From positions 1-64,000 of the forward strand of contig CANQCU010000007.1 in NCBI GenBank assembly GCA_947590905.1: a stretch of DNA of 64,000 bases, in the 5' to 3' direction. The notes beneath the pieces are model-generated. The model was not told the origin of the DNA. It ran no database searches and saw only the letters and a program-made list of their open reading frames with translations. This DNA is from an uncultured Clostridia bacterium. GTDB taxonomy: Bacteria; Bacillota; Clostridia; TANB77; CAG-508. The position numbers were made by a program, and so were the translations under genes. How positions within the stretch are numbered: the first letter of the stretch is position 1; each line of letters begins with the position of its first letter. Below are positions 10,153 to 18,208 of the stretch, piece after piece.

Positions 10153-10230
10153 AAATATATCATACCTCTCCTTTCATTAAATTCTTATAATTTGCTATAT
10201 GCAAATAAATTTTACATATAAATTTTATAA

Positions 10231-10906
10231 CTAATTCATAGAGAATACTTGTACCTTATGAGTTGGAACTCCTGTTACTGCTTCTACTGCAGAAATTATA
10301 TTGGTTTTTATTTTTACATCAGATGCTCCTTCTGCTGTTACAATTACTCCTTCTATTTTAGGATTTATTATGGTTTGCGTTGCTGGTACACTTTCTCCTT
10401 CTTCATCAGTAAAAATTACTTCCTTTTTTGTTTCCTCTTCTTCGACCGTTCTTGTTCCACCTTCTGAATCTATTTCTGAAGTATGAGATACAGAATTATT
10501 CTCATTATACATTGCTATTACTTCACTTGATGTAGAATATGTAATCAAAACTTTTACTTTTCCGAACGCCTGATATTGTTTCTAGTATATTTTCTATTCT
10601 TTCTTCTAAATCAGTTTGACTATTTTCTTTTGAAGCTTCTTTTTCTGTTGCAAGTTCTTTATAAAGACTAACTTCTGAATCATTTTTTTTATCTTCTTTT
10701 TTTAATATAGCATTTATTGCTATCAAAGTTACTATCAAAACTATTAAGAAAAAAACTAAATTTTCTATTTTTTTCTTGTCTTTTTTATTAGAAACCTTTG
10801 CTTCTTTATTTTCAGTAATTGTTTTTAAATCTTCAACATCAAATTTTTCTTCTGTATTTTTTTTAAAAAACAATTTTTTTATCTTATTCATTTGTTCATT
10901 AAACAT
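10231..10906 (-). CDS. spoIIIAG: Stage III sporulation protein AG, one CGGA +1 site
   Basis: The joined protein is about 224 residues. It has a cytoplasmic N-terminus, one membrane segment (ENLVFFLIVLIVTLIAINAIL) and the conserved ring domain. SpoIIIAG forms a large ring in the mother-cell membrane. At CGG 10562-10564 the upstream frame reads LETISGV. Skipping the C continues GKVKVLITYSTSSEVIAMY, the hallmark of the family (G-V-G-K-V-x-V-x-I-x-Y). The C-terminal part includes KIEGVIVTAEGASDVKIKTN. Read in plain triplets the protein would run into unrelated sequence and stop. ATAGGAGGCTTTT precedes the ATG. Confidence 0.92.
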
Positions 10907-10972
10907 AAAAGCCTCCTATATGTTATTATTTTTATCTTTATAATTAAGGTTTTCCTAATATTTTAAGCTTTA

Positions 10973-11525
10973 CTATATCTCATTTACTTTTATTTCTTCT
11001 TTTTCAATTCCATAATTAGTATTCAAAAGTTCTTTTATTTCTTCTATTTCTTGAATACTCAAAGAATTTTCTTTTATTTCTCCGATTTCTACTTTGTTTA
11101 CTGATATGTTGTTATTTCCTGCTTCTTTATATTTTTTTATTTTTAAATTAACTTTAGTTATATTTCCTGTTTCTAAATCAACCTCAAATTCAATATTTCT
11201 TACACTAAATCCGCTTCTCCTCTATATTCTTTTTCATTTGATTTCTAATTTCTCTTTTAAATGTATCTTCAATAGTCCCTACATTTATGTTATTTTCTAC
11301 CTCAGACACATTTAAGTATTTTTCATATTCATTGTAATCTATTTTTAAATTTTTCCCTGTTGCAAAGGTAATTACAGGAGAAATTATCGTATATAATATA
11401 TATACACCAATTAATGTTTTTATGTACTTTTGAGTGTTACCTTTTGGAAGTACCATTTCTAAAATTGTTCCAATTATCACAGCCACTATTACTTGCTCTG
11501 CCCAAGAACCTATACTATTTATCAT
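10973..11525 (-). CDS. spoIIIAF: Stage III sporulation protein AF, one CGGA +1 site
   Basis: It starts with an ATGA overlap with the spoIIIAE stop. Two membrane segments (AEQVIVAVIIGTILEMVLP and YIKTLIGVYILYTIISPVIT) precede a cytoplasmic domain. In plain triplets the frame meets TAG just after CGG 11211-11213 and gives only 106 residues. Skipping the C gives GFSVRNIEFEVDLETGNITK and a further 70-odd residues ending at TAG 10973, restoring the usual 180-200 residue length and the family's C-terminal helix-strand pattern (IKELLNTNYGIEKEEIKV). This half is invisible to ordinary gene callers because it has no start codon. Confidence 0.9.
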
Positions 11526-12673
11526 CTATACATCATCCCACTATTAGTTATTTTTATAACAAGAGTAAGTCCTATTATCAGCATTACAGAAATTGAACAA
11601 AGTATTCCTAAAAATACTTTGAATGTATCTCCTATTTGTTCTAAAACTGATACTATTTTTTTATCTGCAATAGTTTCACTTAAAGCTGCTGTCAAATTAA
11701 AGGATATTGCCATAATTGCAAGTTTTATTATTGGTGCAATAGAAATCGAAAGTACAACAAATATTCCGAAGCATACCAACTGCATTTTTTAGTATATTGC
11801 TACAACCTAAAACAGCATCTACTGTTTCTCCTAAGATTTTTCCAACAACTGGTATAGCAGAAGTTACAACTGCTTTTGTCGTTTTTATTGTTATTCCGAT
11901 CTACACTACTTGTTAAGCTTCCTTCGAGTGATAAAATTCCGAACAAATATTGTAAGTAGAATTCCAAGAGTCCATACTACACTAGATTTAAAAAATTTAG
12001 ATAGTTTATTTATTTGTATCTTATCTGATATCTTTGATATTATTCCTAATAGTGTGCCTACTAAAATTAATGGTAGAAATACTGATGAAATTATATTTCC
12101 TATAAATGTTATTGCAATTAATAAAATTGGTTCTACTGTTGATGCTGTCACCAAATTTCCAGTTGATACCATTAATGCAATTAGAATTGGCAGTAGTGAA
12201 TTTAAAAAGCCAACCAGATTATTTATTGTTTCTTTTATAAGCAAAATTACTTCTGAAAAATTGCCCATTACAAGTGTAACTATTAATATGTATTGCACAT
12301 AGTAGGTTATTTGTCCTATTTGATTGTTTTCCAGACCTTCACTTATATTTTTTACTATGCTATGTATTATGATGATTACTAAAATATATCCGAGTGTCCT
12401 AATTATATATATTGTTTCTTTTCCTGCTATTTTAAGTATTCCTTTTAATATTCCATTTTTATCTATTTTCCCTGTTAATGCACTTCTATAAAAAGAATCT
12501 AAGTCTATATCTTCAAAGCTTTCTTGTGTATATTTTTTTGATTCTTTGATAAATGAAGATATTCCAAGTGTCTCTTCTTGCTCTTGTAGGATTTCATTTG
12601 TACTTTCTCCATATACTAAGTTATTATGACACAGTAGTAAAAGAAAAAGTATTATGAATATTATTTTTTTCAT
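11522..12673 (-). CDS. spoIIIAE: Stage III sporulation protein AE, three CGGA +1 sites
   Basis: A polytopic membrane protein with signal peptide (MKKIIFIILFLLLLCHNNLVYG), about 380 residues when joined. Three in-frame CGG triplets interrupt it, at 11939-11941, 11896-11898 and 11766-11768. Skipping C at each gives LTIFVGILSLEGSLTSSVDG, then DGITIKTTKAVV, then GMLGIFVVLSISIAPIIK. This is the family order (VG-x-LS-x-EGS, VDG-x-T-x-KT, G-x-x-G). Without the shifts there are only two disconnected fragments. The stop overlaps the spoIIIAF start. Confidence 0.93.
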
Positions 12674-12688
12674 AAGTTCCTCTTTTCT

Positions 12689-13075
12689 TTAAGGTAGAAT
12701 TTTTAGTATAGTTTCTAGCATAGAAGAAATTATTGGAATAGACATAGATATTATTAAAACTTTTCCACCTAAATCTACCTTTGCACCTATTGCATTTTCT
12801 CCGGCATCTTTACATATATTGACTGCAAATTCTGTCAAAAATGCAATTCCTGTAATTTTCATTAGTATTTTTAAAAATTCTTCGCCTCCGTTTATTTTGT
12901 TTGATAAATTCATAAGTAATTCTACAATTCCTGAAAGTTTGTCCATAACTGATAAAAGAATAAGAGCACTTACGATAAGTGAAATATATATTGCAAATTC
13001 AGGTTTATATTGTTTTATAACTATCATGATTACAACCGCAGAAATTGCTATTCCTACAATTTTTATTATTTCCAT
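12689..13075 (-). CDS. spoIIIAD: Stage III sporulation protein AD
   Basis: A 128-residue integral membrane protein, length typical for SpoIIIAD. The sequence has three to four membrane helices (EIIKIVGIAISAVVIMIVIK, FAIYISLIVSALILLSVMD, VLIISMSIPIISSMLETIL) and the family segment TEFAVNICKDAGENAIGAKV. It follows spoIIIAC and precedes spoIIIAE. GAAAGGAAG precedes the ATG. Its cognate partners are the rest of the SpoIIIA channel complex. Confidence 0.94.
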   Translation of the reverse strand: MEIIKIVGIAISAVVIMIVIKQYKPEFAIYISLIVSALILLSVMDKLSGIVELLMNLSNKINGGEEFLKILMKITGIAFLTEFAVNICKDAGENAIGAKVDLGGKVLIISMSIPIISSMLETILKILP

Positions 13076-13165
13076 ATATTCTTCTTCCTTTCAGGTATAA
13101 GACTCAAAATTTAACTTTTAAATAATCTTGGAAGATGATTATATCTTTTTAAATGCATTAAAGTC

Positions 13166-13357
13166 TTACAAATTAAATATTGTTCGTACTGTGTTAAATA
13201 AAGTGCTTATTTCTTGTATCACCATTGTAAGTACAATTACAAGTCCTGCAAGAGTCGTCATCATAGCTTGATCTTCTCTTCCTGCTCTAACTAATACTTG
13301 ATGTAAGACAGCTACTAAAATTCCTATTGCAGCTATTTTAAATAGTAAATCAATATC
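13166..13357 (-). CDS. spoIIIAC: Stage III sporulation protein AC
   Basis: About 63 residues with two membrane helices (FKIAAIGILVAVLHQVLVRAG and MMTTLAGLVIVLTMVIQEI), as in SpoIIIAC. I place the start at a TTG (13357), 8 nt after GGAGGAAAATGC, since the longer frame begins inside that ribosome binding site. It lies between spoIIIAB and spoIIIAD in the standard order. Confidence 0.92.
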   Translation of the reverse strand, partial: DIDLLFKIAAIGILVAVLHQVLVRAGREDQAMMTTLAGLVIVLTMVIQEISTLFNTVRTIFNL

Positions 13358-13387
13358 CAAAGCATTTTCCTCCAACTTTATTTTGTT

Positions 13388-13537
13388 TTACGATATGTAA
13401 TAATTTATTTATATTATCTTTGCAGTCGCAACTTCCATATCTAAAAGTTTATATGTAAGTTGCTCCATATCGCACTTCGCTTACGCTACGTTTGATCGCT
13501 TACGCAGATAATCTAAATAAATTATTACATATCGTAA
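13388..13537 (+). repeat. Hairpin repeat family 1, copy 1 (spoIIIAB-AC gap)
   Basis: Outer arms TTTACGATATGTAATAATTT and its complement enclose a core with GTCGCAACTTCC, ATATGTAAGTTGCTCC and the CG-rich ATCGCTTACGCAG. The same core occurs at 36929-37074, 43884-44031 and 49123-49270, each with different but self-complementary arms. It fills the 196-nt gap between two co-transcribed spo genes. Confidence 0.85.
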
Positions 13538-13553
13538 ATTATAATATTATTAT

Positions 13554-14063
13554 TTAGATAAATATTATAACCATAACAATTCCTAAGATAATCCCCAAAT
13601 TTCTATATAACTTTTCGTTTTTCCTTTGCTCTTCTTCTGCTTTTTGAATTTGCATATCAACAAATTTTTTACTTAAATTTATTTCACTAAGTTGTCCTTC
13701 TACATTTGTTTTTCCTAGTAATTTTTCTAGGTTTCTTAATATTTCTAAATCTTCTTTGTTTAAATATGTTTCAGATTTATTTATCCCATACTCTAAAGCT
13801 TCTGATGCTGATGATGTTTTCATTTTTTCTTTTGAAATTGCAAAAATTTGAGAGATTCCATAATCAAATTCTCTAGATAAATCTTCAAAAATTTTTGGAA
13901 GAGGTTCATAAGTATATTTTATTTTGGTCTCTAAGACGTTTAAAACGTTTCTAAGCAATTTTAAGTCTCTTACCCTAAACTTATATCTATTTGCTATTAC
14001 AAACCCTAAAATTGACGTTATAGCAAAAATTAATGTTAGTATTATGTATTTTATAAATATCAT
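13554..14063 (-). CDS. spoIIIAB: Stage III sporulation protein AB
   Basis: 169 residues, the normal SpoIIIAB length. An N-terminal membrane segment (IKYIILTLIFAITSILGFVIA) is followed by a helical domain resembling GspF-type proteins (LLRNVLNVLETKIKYTYEPL, EALEYGINKSETYL) and a C-terminal membrane segment (LGIILGIVMVIIFI). Its usual upstream neighbour spoIIIAA is separated from it here by a gene on the opposite strand. Confidence 0.93.
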   Translation of the reverse strand: MIFIKYIILTLIFAITSILGFVIANRYKFRVRDLKLLRNVLNVLETKIKYTYEPLPKIFEDLSREFDYGISQIFAISKEKMKTSSASEALEYGINKSETYLNKEDLEILRNLEKLLGKTNVEGQLSEINLSKKFVDMQIQKAEEEQRKNEKLYRNLGIILGIVMVIIFI

Positions 14064-14199
14064 AGTTTATCCTTTGATTTTATTTCATGTAATATATATA
14101 TTCCTAATTTCTATTTTTAGAACTATTAATTAAAAATAAAATTTTCAGTTTTTTAAATTAAATGGAATTTCAAATGATAATTTACAAATTTTCGAAACA

Positions 14200-14228
14200 T
14201 TGACATTATGTAAATTTTGTGGTATTAT
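14200..14228 (+). promoter_or_regulatory. Consensus promoter of the 14.3 kb cassette
   Basis: TTGACA (14200-14205), a 17-nt spacer beginning TTATGTAAAT, TATTAT (14223-14228). It points opposite to the spoIIIA operon. Confidence 0.8.
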
Positions 14229-14259
14229 AAAATTGATTCTATTGAAAGGAGGATCTCTG

Positions 14260-14526
14260 ATGAAGATCCTGGTAGATGAAAAAGCTCTTTCCAAATGGAA
14301 GGAGCGGTTCGGCGATATGGTGGAGGATGCAATCAATCTTGGCCAAAAGATCTTCTCTCAGTATGAGGATGATCCTGACGCTGAGTTTATGATTGTGCTT
14401 TCCAACGAAAGGGATAAGTATATGTCTTATCCGGAGGCAAAGCTTTTCGTTTCGTACAGACCGCTCAGCTTTACCCGTGAGGGAACGCCGGTTATACCGG
14501 CCATCTTCTTCAAAATCGTCGAATAA
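14260..14526 (+). CDS. Unknown 88-aa soluble protein, GC-richer cassette gene inside the spoIIIA operon
   Basis: It begins MKILVDEKALSKWKERFGDM after AAAGGAGGATCTCTG and has its own consensus promoter and terminator. The product is acidic and soluble, with no recognised family. GC content and codon use (CTG, ATC, TTC, CCG, GCC) are unlike the surrounding spo genes. It lies antisense between spoIIIAB and spoIIIAA, so its transcription opposes the operon. Codon 16 (14305-14307) is CGG. Reading it by the host +1 rule would give an unrelated tail and a stop, so it looks like a standard-code gene in a host that may not share that code. Confidence 0.78.
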   Translation: MKILVDEKALSKWKERFGDMVEDAINLGQKIFSQYEDDPDAEFMIVLSNERDKYMSYPEAKLFVSYRPLSFTREGTPVIPAIFFKIVE

Positions 14527-14534
14527 CCCAAAAG

Positions 14535-14575
14535 GCCAGGCAGAGTTGACTATAAACTTTGCCTGTGCTTTTTTT
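14535..14575 (+). terminator. Terminator of the 14.3 kb cassette
   Basis: GGCAGAGTT, 6-nt loop, AACTTTGCC, then CTTTTTTT. It lies just past the stop codon on the plus strand. Confidence 0.85.
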
Positions 14576-14576
14576 A

Positions 14577-14651
14577 TTGTATAGGAAAAATCAGCTTTTA
14601 TCTTGAACCTATTTAAGATTTTTCCGTATACAACAAGGTTAAGCTACTTTT
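14577..14651 (-). repeat. Dispersed hairpin repeat family 2, copy B
   Basis: The minus strand matches copy A at 7508-7581. TTAACCTTGTTG is followed by TATACGGAAAAATCTTAAAT and GTCAAGATAAAAGCTG, and the element closes with TTTTTCCTATACAA. Where copy A has TTGCATA/TATGCAA, this copy has TTGTATA/TATACAA, so both arms of the hairpin changed together. It touches the spoIIIAA stop codon. Confidence 0.75.
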
Positions 14652-15545
14652 ATTCGCAATATACTTTATATACTTTTCCTTTTTCTTTACTATCTAGAAA
14701 AATTATTTTATTAAATAATTTAAGATTTAACATTTTCTTCATTACTGGATTTACTTTCAACTCTTCTAATGCATCTCCATGTGCTGTAAATATTCCTTTT
14801 ACACCTGAACACAATGCATAATTTATTGCTGATATATCTTCTATGTTACCTATTTCATCAGACACTATAACTTTTGGTGACATACTTCTAATTAACATTT
14901 CCATACCTATACTTTTTTTAACATTATTTAACACATCTGTTCTAATTCCTAAATCATTCCATGATATTCCTTTATCCATAGCCGAAATTTCTCCTCTTTC
15001 ATCAACAACTCCAACCGTAATACCGATTAAATCCATATTCCTCTACTCCATTACTTATATTTTTTACTAAATCTCTTAAAATAGTTGTTTTACCTGTTCC
15101 TGGTCTTCCTACAATTAGAGTATTGTATATACTATTATTTTCTATATCTACTATATACTCTAATATTTCTTTAGAAGCCCCTTTAACTTCTCTTGATATT
15201 CTAAAATTTAGACTAGAAATATATGCTATGTTTTTTACTTTTCCATCTTCAAAAACTACATCTCCTGTAATTCCTACCCTGTGTCCACCTTGCACTGTTA
15301 TAAAACCGATTGCAAATTTGATTTTGGTATGTATATATAGAATTATCACATAATATTTGCAGAATTCTTAGTATTTCTTCTGAATTTATGTTGTATGGGA
15401 TTATTATTTCTTCATTAGAACATTTTAAAATTATGGGTTTATTGACTCTTAATCGTATTTCTTCTAGATTTTGAAAATTACTATTTATACTTTCAGAAAT
15501 AAATTTTGATATATTATTTGGAAAAAAATTTAAAATTGATGTCAT
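14650..15545 (-). CDS. spoIIIAA: Stage III sporulation protein AA (ATPase), two CGGT +1 sites
   Basis: The joined protein is about 298 residues, the normal length. SpoIIIAA is the secretion-type ATPase of the mother cell-forespore channel. At CGG 15306-15308 the frame reads YTYQNQICN, then after skipping C, GFITVQGGHRVGITGDVVFE, the family signature. Walker A is VGRPGTGKTT. At CGG 15023-15025 it reads EEYGFN, then GITVGVVDERGEIS, the conserved VDER motif. Walker B is VIVSDEIG. In plain triplets the gene falls into three pieces. First gene of spoIIIA; GAAGAAGGAATTTTT precedes the ATG. No confident sigma-E promoter was seen in 15546-15780. Confidence 0.94.
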
Positions 15546-15791
15546 AAAAATTCCTTCTTCTTTTGTTTTATTAAAAAAATAAAAGCTGAATTAGAATGTA
15601 AAATTCAGTATATTTTGCTTCTTATACATATTATATTAGGTTGTAGCATAATTTAGAACTAAATTTTATAAATAGTTTTAGAATAGAACAAAATTTCTTA
15701 GCACTCTTTGTTCTTGCCAATTTTAGTTTCTAACTAAAACGGAAAATCTTAAAGAGTGAGTTTAGCATTTTAATTTACTAGAAAATTAAAA

Positions 15792-15820
15792 AGATAGTGC
15801 CTCTTGCAGAGGCACTATCT
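15792..15820 (-). terminator. Terminator of the 15.8 kb cassette
   Basis: AGATAGTGCCTCT-GCA-AGAGGCACTATCT, a perfect 13-bp stem followed by TTTTTAATTTT on the minus strand. The rest of 15546-15791 holds AT-rich sequence with weak inverted repeats and no gene I can support. Confidence 0.85.
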
Positions 15821-15834
15821 CAAGCAAGGACTAA

Positions 15835-16269
15835 CTATTTCGCCACTTCAATTATTTTCTCGGTGATGCCAAAATCAAGCAGAATTTTAGGAATTGTATG
15901 GAACCAAAAATTATCCGGATTGAGACTTTCTTCGACTTCTACCTTATACTCTTTTGCTTTTTCAAGTTCTTCTGATAAGGCATTATGGTTTTTAAGAAAA
16001 GTTTCTGCTTTTTGAACCACATCATCTTCATCAGATAAGTCTCTAAAATCCTTTATGCTTTCGTCAATCTGCATCTGAATCGATTGAATTCTTTGATCTG
16101 CCAACTCCAAATCTTCCGGCGTCTTGGATAAAACGCTTTGATATCCAAGTGCTCCTATAATTACGATTGCTCCTGTAAGAAGTGTGCAATCAACTATTGT
16201 TTTATGAAATCTTTTAAATGGTTTCATAAAGCAACAGATCAAAAGCACAATGAATATAACTGTTGCCAT
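15835..16269 (-). CDS. Unknown membrane-anchored coiled-coil protein, cassette gene (paralogue of next)
   Basis: 144 residues. Two N-terminal membrane segments (MATVIFIVLLICCFM and LLTGAIVIIGALGYQ) are followed by a coiled coil (LADQRIQSIQMQIDESIKDF, LSEELEKAKEYKVEVEESL) and a conserved C-terminus (DNFWFHTIPKILLDFGITEK). It is a paralogue of the neighbour at 16532-16972. Both share the C-terminal block, the leader RNA and the promoter type. Codon use is GC-richer than host genes. There is no in-frame CGG. Function unknown; the layout resembles a small membrane-bound coiled-coil protein of phage or toxin type, but no family is recognised. Confidence 0.75.
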   Translation of the reverse strand: MATVIFIVLLICCFMKPFKRFHKTIVDCTLLTGAIVIIGALGYQSVLSKTPEDLELADQRIQSIQMQIDESIKDFRDLSDEDDVVQKAETFLKNHNALSEELEKAKEYKVEVEESLNPDNFWFHTIPKILLDFGITEKIIEVAK

Positions 16270-16272
16270 TGC

Positions 16273-16412
16273 TTTCCCCTCCTAAAAATTACTTTTATTG
16301 ATGTATTTTTTGTATGATAAAACCAAAAAGTAAGGAGGAATATCCCATAATTCCTCTTCACTATTTAGTGAAATGTAATTGGGATATAACTAAAAAATAT
16401 TTAATTATATCA
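16273..16412 (-). promoter_or_regulatory. Structured 5' leader, possible ribosome-binding-site switch (copy 1)
   Basis: About 140 nt between promoter and ATG. First hairpin: ATATCCCAATT pairs with AATTATGGGATAT around an inner TTTCACT-AAAT-AGTGAA. Just after it, CCTCC-TTACTTTT can pair with AAAAGTAA-ttttta-GGAGG, the ribosome binding site. The same leader occurs at 16976-17109 with a tolerated G-U change, and a related one at 50097-50200. Confidence 0.65.
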
Positions 16413-16418
16413 GTCTAT

Positions 16419-16447
16419 ATTATACGCTCATATACATAACATGTCAA
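16419..16447 (-). promoter_or_regulatory. Consensus promoter of the 15.8 kb cassette
   Basis: Minus strand TTGACA (16447-16442), 17-nt spacer TGTTATGTATATGAGCG, TATAAT (16424-16419). Confidence 0.8.
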
Positions 16448-16487
16448 TTAACGTATTCTTATTAGGATGGTTTTAAAATATATAAAG

Positions 16488-16516
16488 GCTGGCACCCTTT
16501 CTATAAGGATGCCAGC
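16488..16516 (-). terminator. Terminator of the 16.5 kb cassette
   Basis: GCTGGCATCCTT, 5-nt loop, AAGGGTGCCAGC on the minus strand, followed by CTTTATA. It lies just past the stop at 16532. Confidence 0.8.
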
Positions 16517-16531
16517 TTCGCGTAGGTACTG

Positions 16532-16972
16532 TTATTTTCCCGCCTCGATTACTCTTTCGATGATGCCGAAGTCAAGCAAAATTTTAGGTAAGGTATGAGA
16601 CCAAAAGTTATCCGTATCAAGCCTTTTTTCTATGGCTTGCTTCTGCTTGTATGTTTGTTTAAGTTCTTCTGTTAGACTCATATACTCTTCGATATAATTT
16701 TCTGAGTTTTGAGATTCAACAGTGCTTCCAGTAAACGAATTTTTTATGTTGCTTCTCAAATCGTCTATCTTTATCTCGAGGGATTGAATGTTTTGCTCGG
16801 TGGCCTCCAAATCGGCGGGTGTAGTAGTAAGATTCTTATAATAAGCAACTCCTACTACCATAATAACCAATGCAGTAAAAAACGAAATGGTTTTTGCCAA
16901 TTCATGCGTTTCTTTACTGGTTGATTTTCTAGTGAATACCCAAAATGAGAATAAAAATAACAGTGTTACCAT
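16532..16972 (-). CDS. Unknown membrane-anchored coiled-coil protein, cassette gene (paralogue of previous)
   Basis: 146 residues from the ATG at 16972, which follows TTAGGAGGAAAAGCA; the longer open frame upstream runs into the leader. Layout equals the gene at 15835: two membrane segments (MVTLLFLFSFWVF, ISFFTALVIMVVGVAYY), a coiled coil (EATEQNIQSLEIKIDDLRSN) and the C-terminal block DNFWSHTLPKILLDFGIIER. GC-rich codon use, own promoter and terminator, no in-frame CGG. The pair arose by tandem duplication of the whole cassette including leader, then diverged in protein more than in leader. Confidence 0.75.
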   Translation of the reverse strand: MVTLLFLFSFWVFTRKSTSKETHELAKTISFFTALVIMVVGVAYYKNLTTTPADLEATEQNIQSLEIKIDDLRSNIKNSFTGSTVESQNSENYIEEYMSLTEELKQTYKQKQAIEKRLDTDNFWSHTLPKILLDFGIIERVIEAGK

Positions 16973-16975
16973 TGC

Positions 16976-17109
16976 TTTTCCTCCTAAATTACTTTTATTG
17001 ATGAATTTTTTATATGATAAAACCAAAAAGCAAGGAGGAATATCCCGTAATTCCTCTTCACTATTTAGTGAAATGTAATTGGGATATAACTAAAATATTT
17101 AATTATATC
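16976..17109 (-). promoter_or_regulatory. Structured 5' leader, possible ribosome-binding-site switch (copy 2)
   Basis: Nearly identical to the leader at 16273-16412. ATATCCCAATT pairs with AATTACGGGATAT, and CCTCCTTGCTTTT can pair with AAAAGTAA and GGAGG upstream of the ATG. TTACTTTT of copy 1 is TTGCTTTT here, which keeps pairing by G-U. Confidence 0.65.
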
Positions 17110-17115
17110 AATTAT

Positions 17116-17144
17116 ATTATAGCATAATTTACATAATGCGTCAA
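17116..17144 (-). promoter_or_regulatory. Consensus promoter of the 16.5 kb cassette
   Basis: Minus strand TTGACG (17144-17139), 17-nt spacer CATTATGTAAATTATGC, TATAAT (17121-17116). Best example of the shared spacer motif; GCAT...ATGC makes an imperfect dyad. Confidence 0.8.
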
Positions 17145-17254
17145 ATTGAATACTTTTATCTTTTGGGTTTATAATAATTAACTTTTAACTTGACGATTTA
17201 TAATTTTTTATTACTTTATTTAAGTGTTAATATAAATTTTGTCAATAAAAGCAA

Positions 17255-17300
17255 AATAAACCTAAATCATTAGACAAGAGTTTAATAATTTAGGTTTATT
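17255..17300 (-). terminator. Terminator after yebC
   Basis: AATAAACCTAAAT and ATTTAGGTTTATT form a long stem just past the yebC stop on the minus strand, followed by TTGC and an AT-rich tail. Confidence 0.65.
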
Positions 17301-17322
17301 AAATTTAAAATTTTGTTATATA

Positions 17323-18048
17323 TTATTCATTCCAGTTATGGAAAACTTCAGAAACATCATCTAAGTCATCAAGTTTTTCAATCAATCTTTCCATTTTTTC
17401 TGCACCTTTTTCATCCAAATCAACATATGTTGTAGGTACCATTTCTATTGCAGCTTCTGCAAATGTTAAGCCTTTTGCTTCTAGATTATCTCTTACTGTA
17501 GAAAAATCATCTGGTGAAGTTGTAATTTCATAATATTCTTCTTCTGCTGAGAAATCTTCTGCTCCACATTCTAGTGCAAGCATCATTATATCATCTTCTG
17601 ACATTGATGTACTTTCTTTTTCTATTACAATTACACCTTTTCTATTAAACATATATGATACGCAACCTGTTGTTCCTAAGCTTCCTCCTGATCTATCAAA
17701 TACATATCTTATGTCTGCTGCTGTTCTATTTCTATTATTTGTTGTTGCGTTTACAATTATTGCCACTCCATTTGGTCCATAGCCTTCATATGTAACTTCT
17801 TCGTAAGTTTCATCATTTCCGGCTCCAGATGCCCTCTTTATTGCACTATTAATTGTATCATTTGGCATATTTGCAGCTTTACATTTAGCTATAACGTCTT
17901 TTAACTTTGAATTTCCAGCAGGATCAGGTCCTCCTTGCTTTACTGCTATTAATAATTCTCTACCAAGTTTTGTAAATATTTTTCCACGAGCTGCATCTGC
18001 TTTTCCTTTTTTAGCTTGGATGTTATGCCATTTACTGTGTCCTGACAT
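17323..18048 (-). CDS. yebC: YebC/PmpR-family protein (translation or transcription regulator)
   Basis: 241 residues, normal length. The N-terminus MSGHSKWHNIQAKKGKADAARGKIFTK is diagnostic, followed by PAGNSKLKDVIAKCKAANMP and the acidic middle domain. The family includes both DNA-binding regulators and ribosome-associated factors that relieve stalling at proline runs. Here it stands alone. AAAGGAGGAATTAACC precedes the ATG. A YebC of the translation type would be of interest in a host with unusual decoding, but nothing in the sequence ties the two. Confidence 0.95.
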   Translation of the reverse strand: MSGHSKWHNIQAKKGKADAARGKIFTKLGRELLIAVKQGGPDPAGNSKLKDVIAKCKAANMPNDTINSAIKRASGAGNDETYEEVTYEGYGPNGVAIIVNATTNNRNRTAADIRYVFDRSGGSLGTTGCVSYMFNRKGVIVIEKESTSMSEDDIMMLALECGAEDFSAEEEYYEITTSPDDFSTVRDNLEAKGLTFAEAAIEMVPTTYVDLDEKGAEKMERLIEKLDDLDDVSEVFHNWNE

Positions 18049-18208
18049 GGTTAATTCCTCCTTTAATTTTTACTTATGTGTGTATTAAATACACTTACTT
18101 TAATATTTTAACATACTTTGTTTAATTTGTGTAGTATTTTTGTTAATTTTATTTTAATTTGATCTATCTCCCCATTAAAAATTTAGTAATTTATATAATA
18201 CTTTATTG

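Noticed and set aside
11522-12673. Classical programmed frameshifting with slippery heptamers or stop codons, as in prfB or dnaX
   Set aside because: The codons before the sites are diverse, there is no common upstream Shine-Dalgarno-like element or downstream pseudoknot, and the shift is in unrelated genes, up to three times per gene.
15546-15780. Sigma-E promoter and a gene between spoIIIAA and the cassette
   Set aside because: No pair of boxes fits well enough and no frame with a ribosome binding site is seen.
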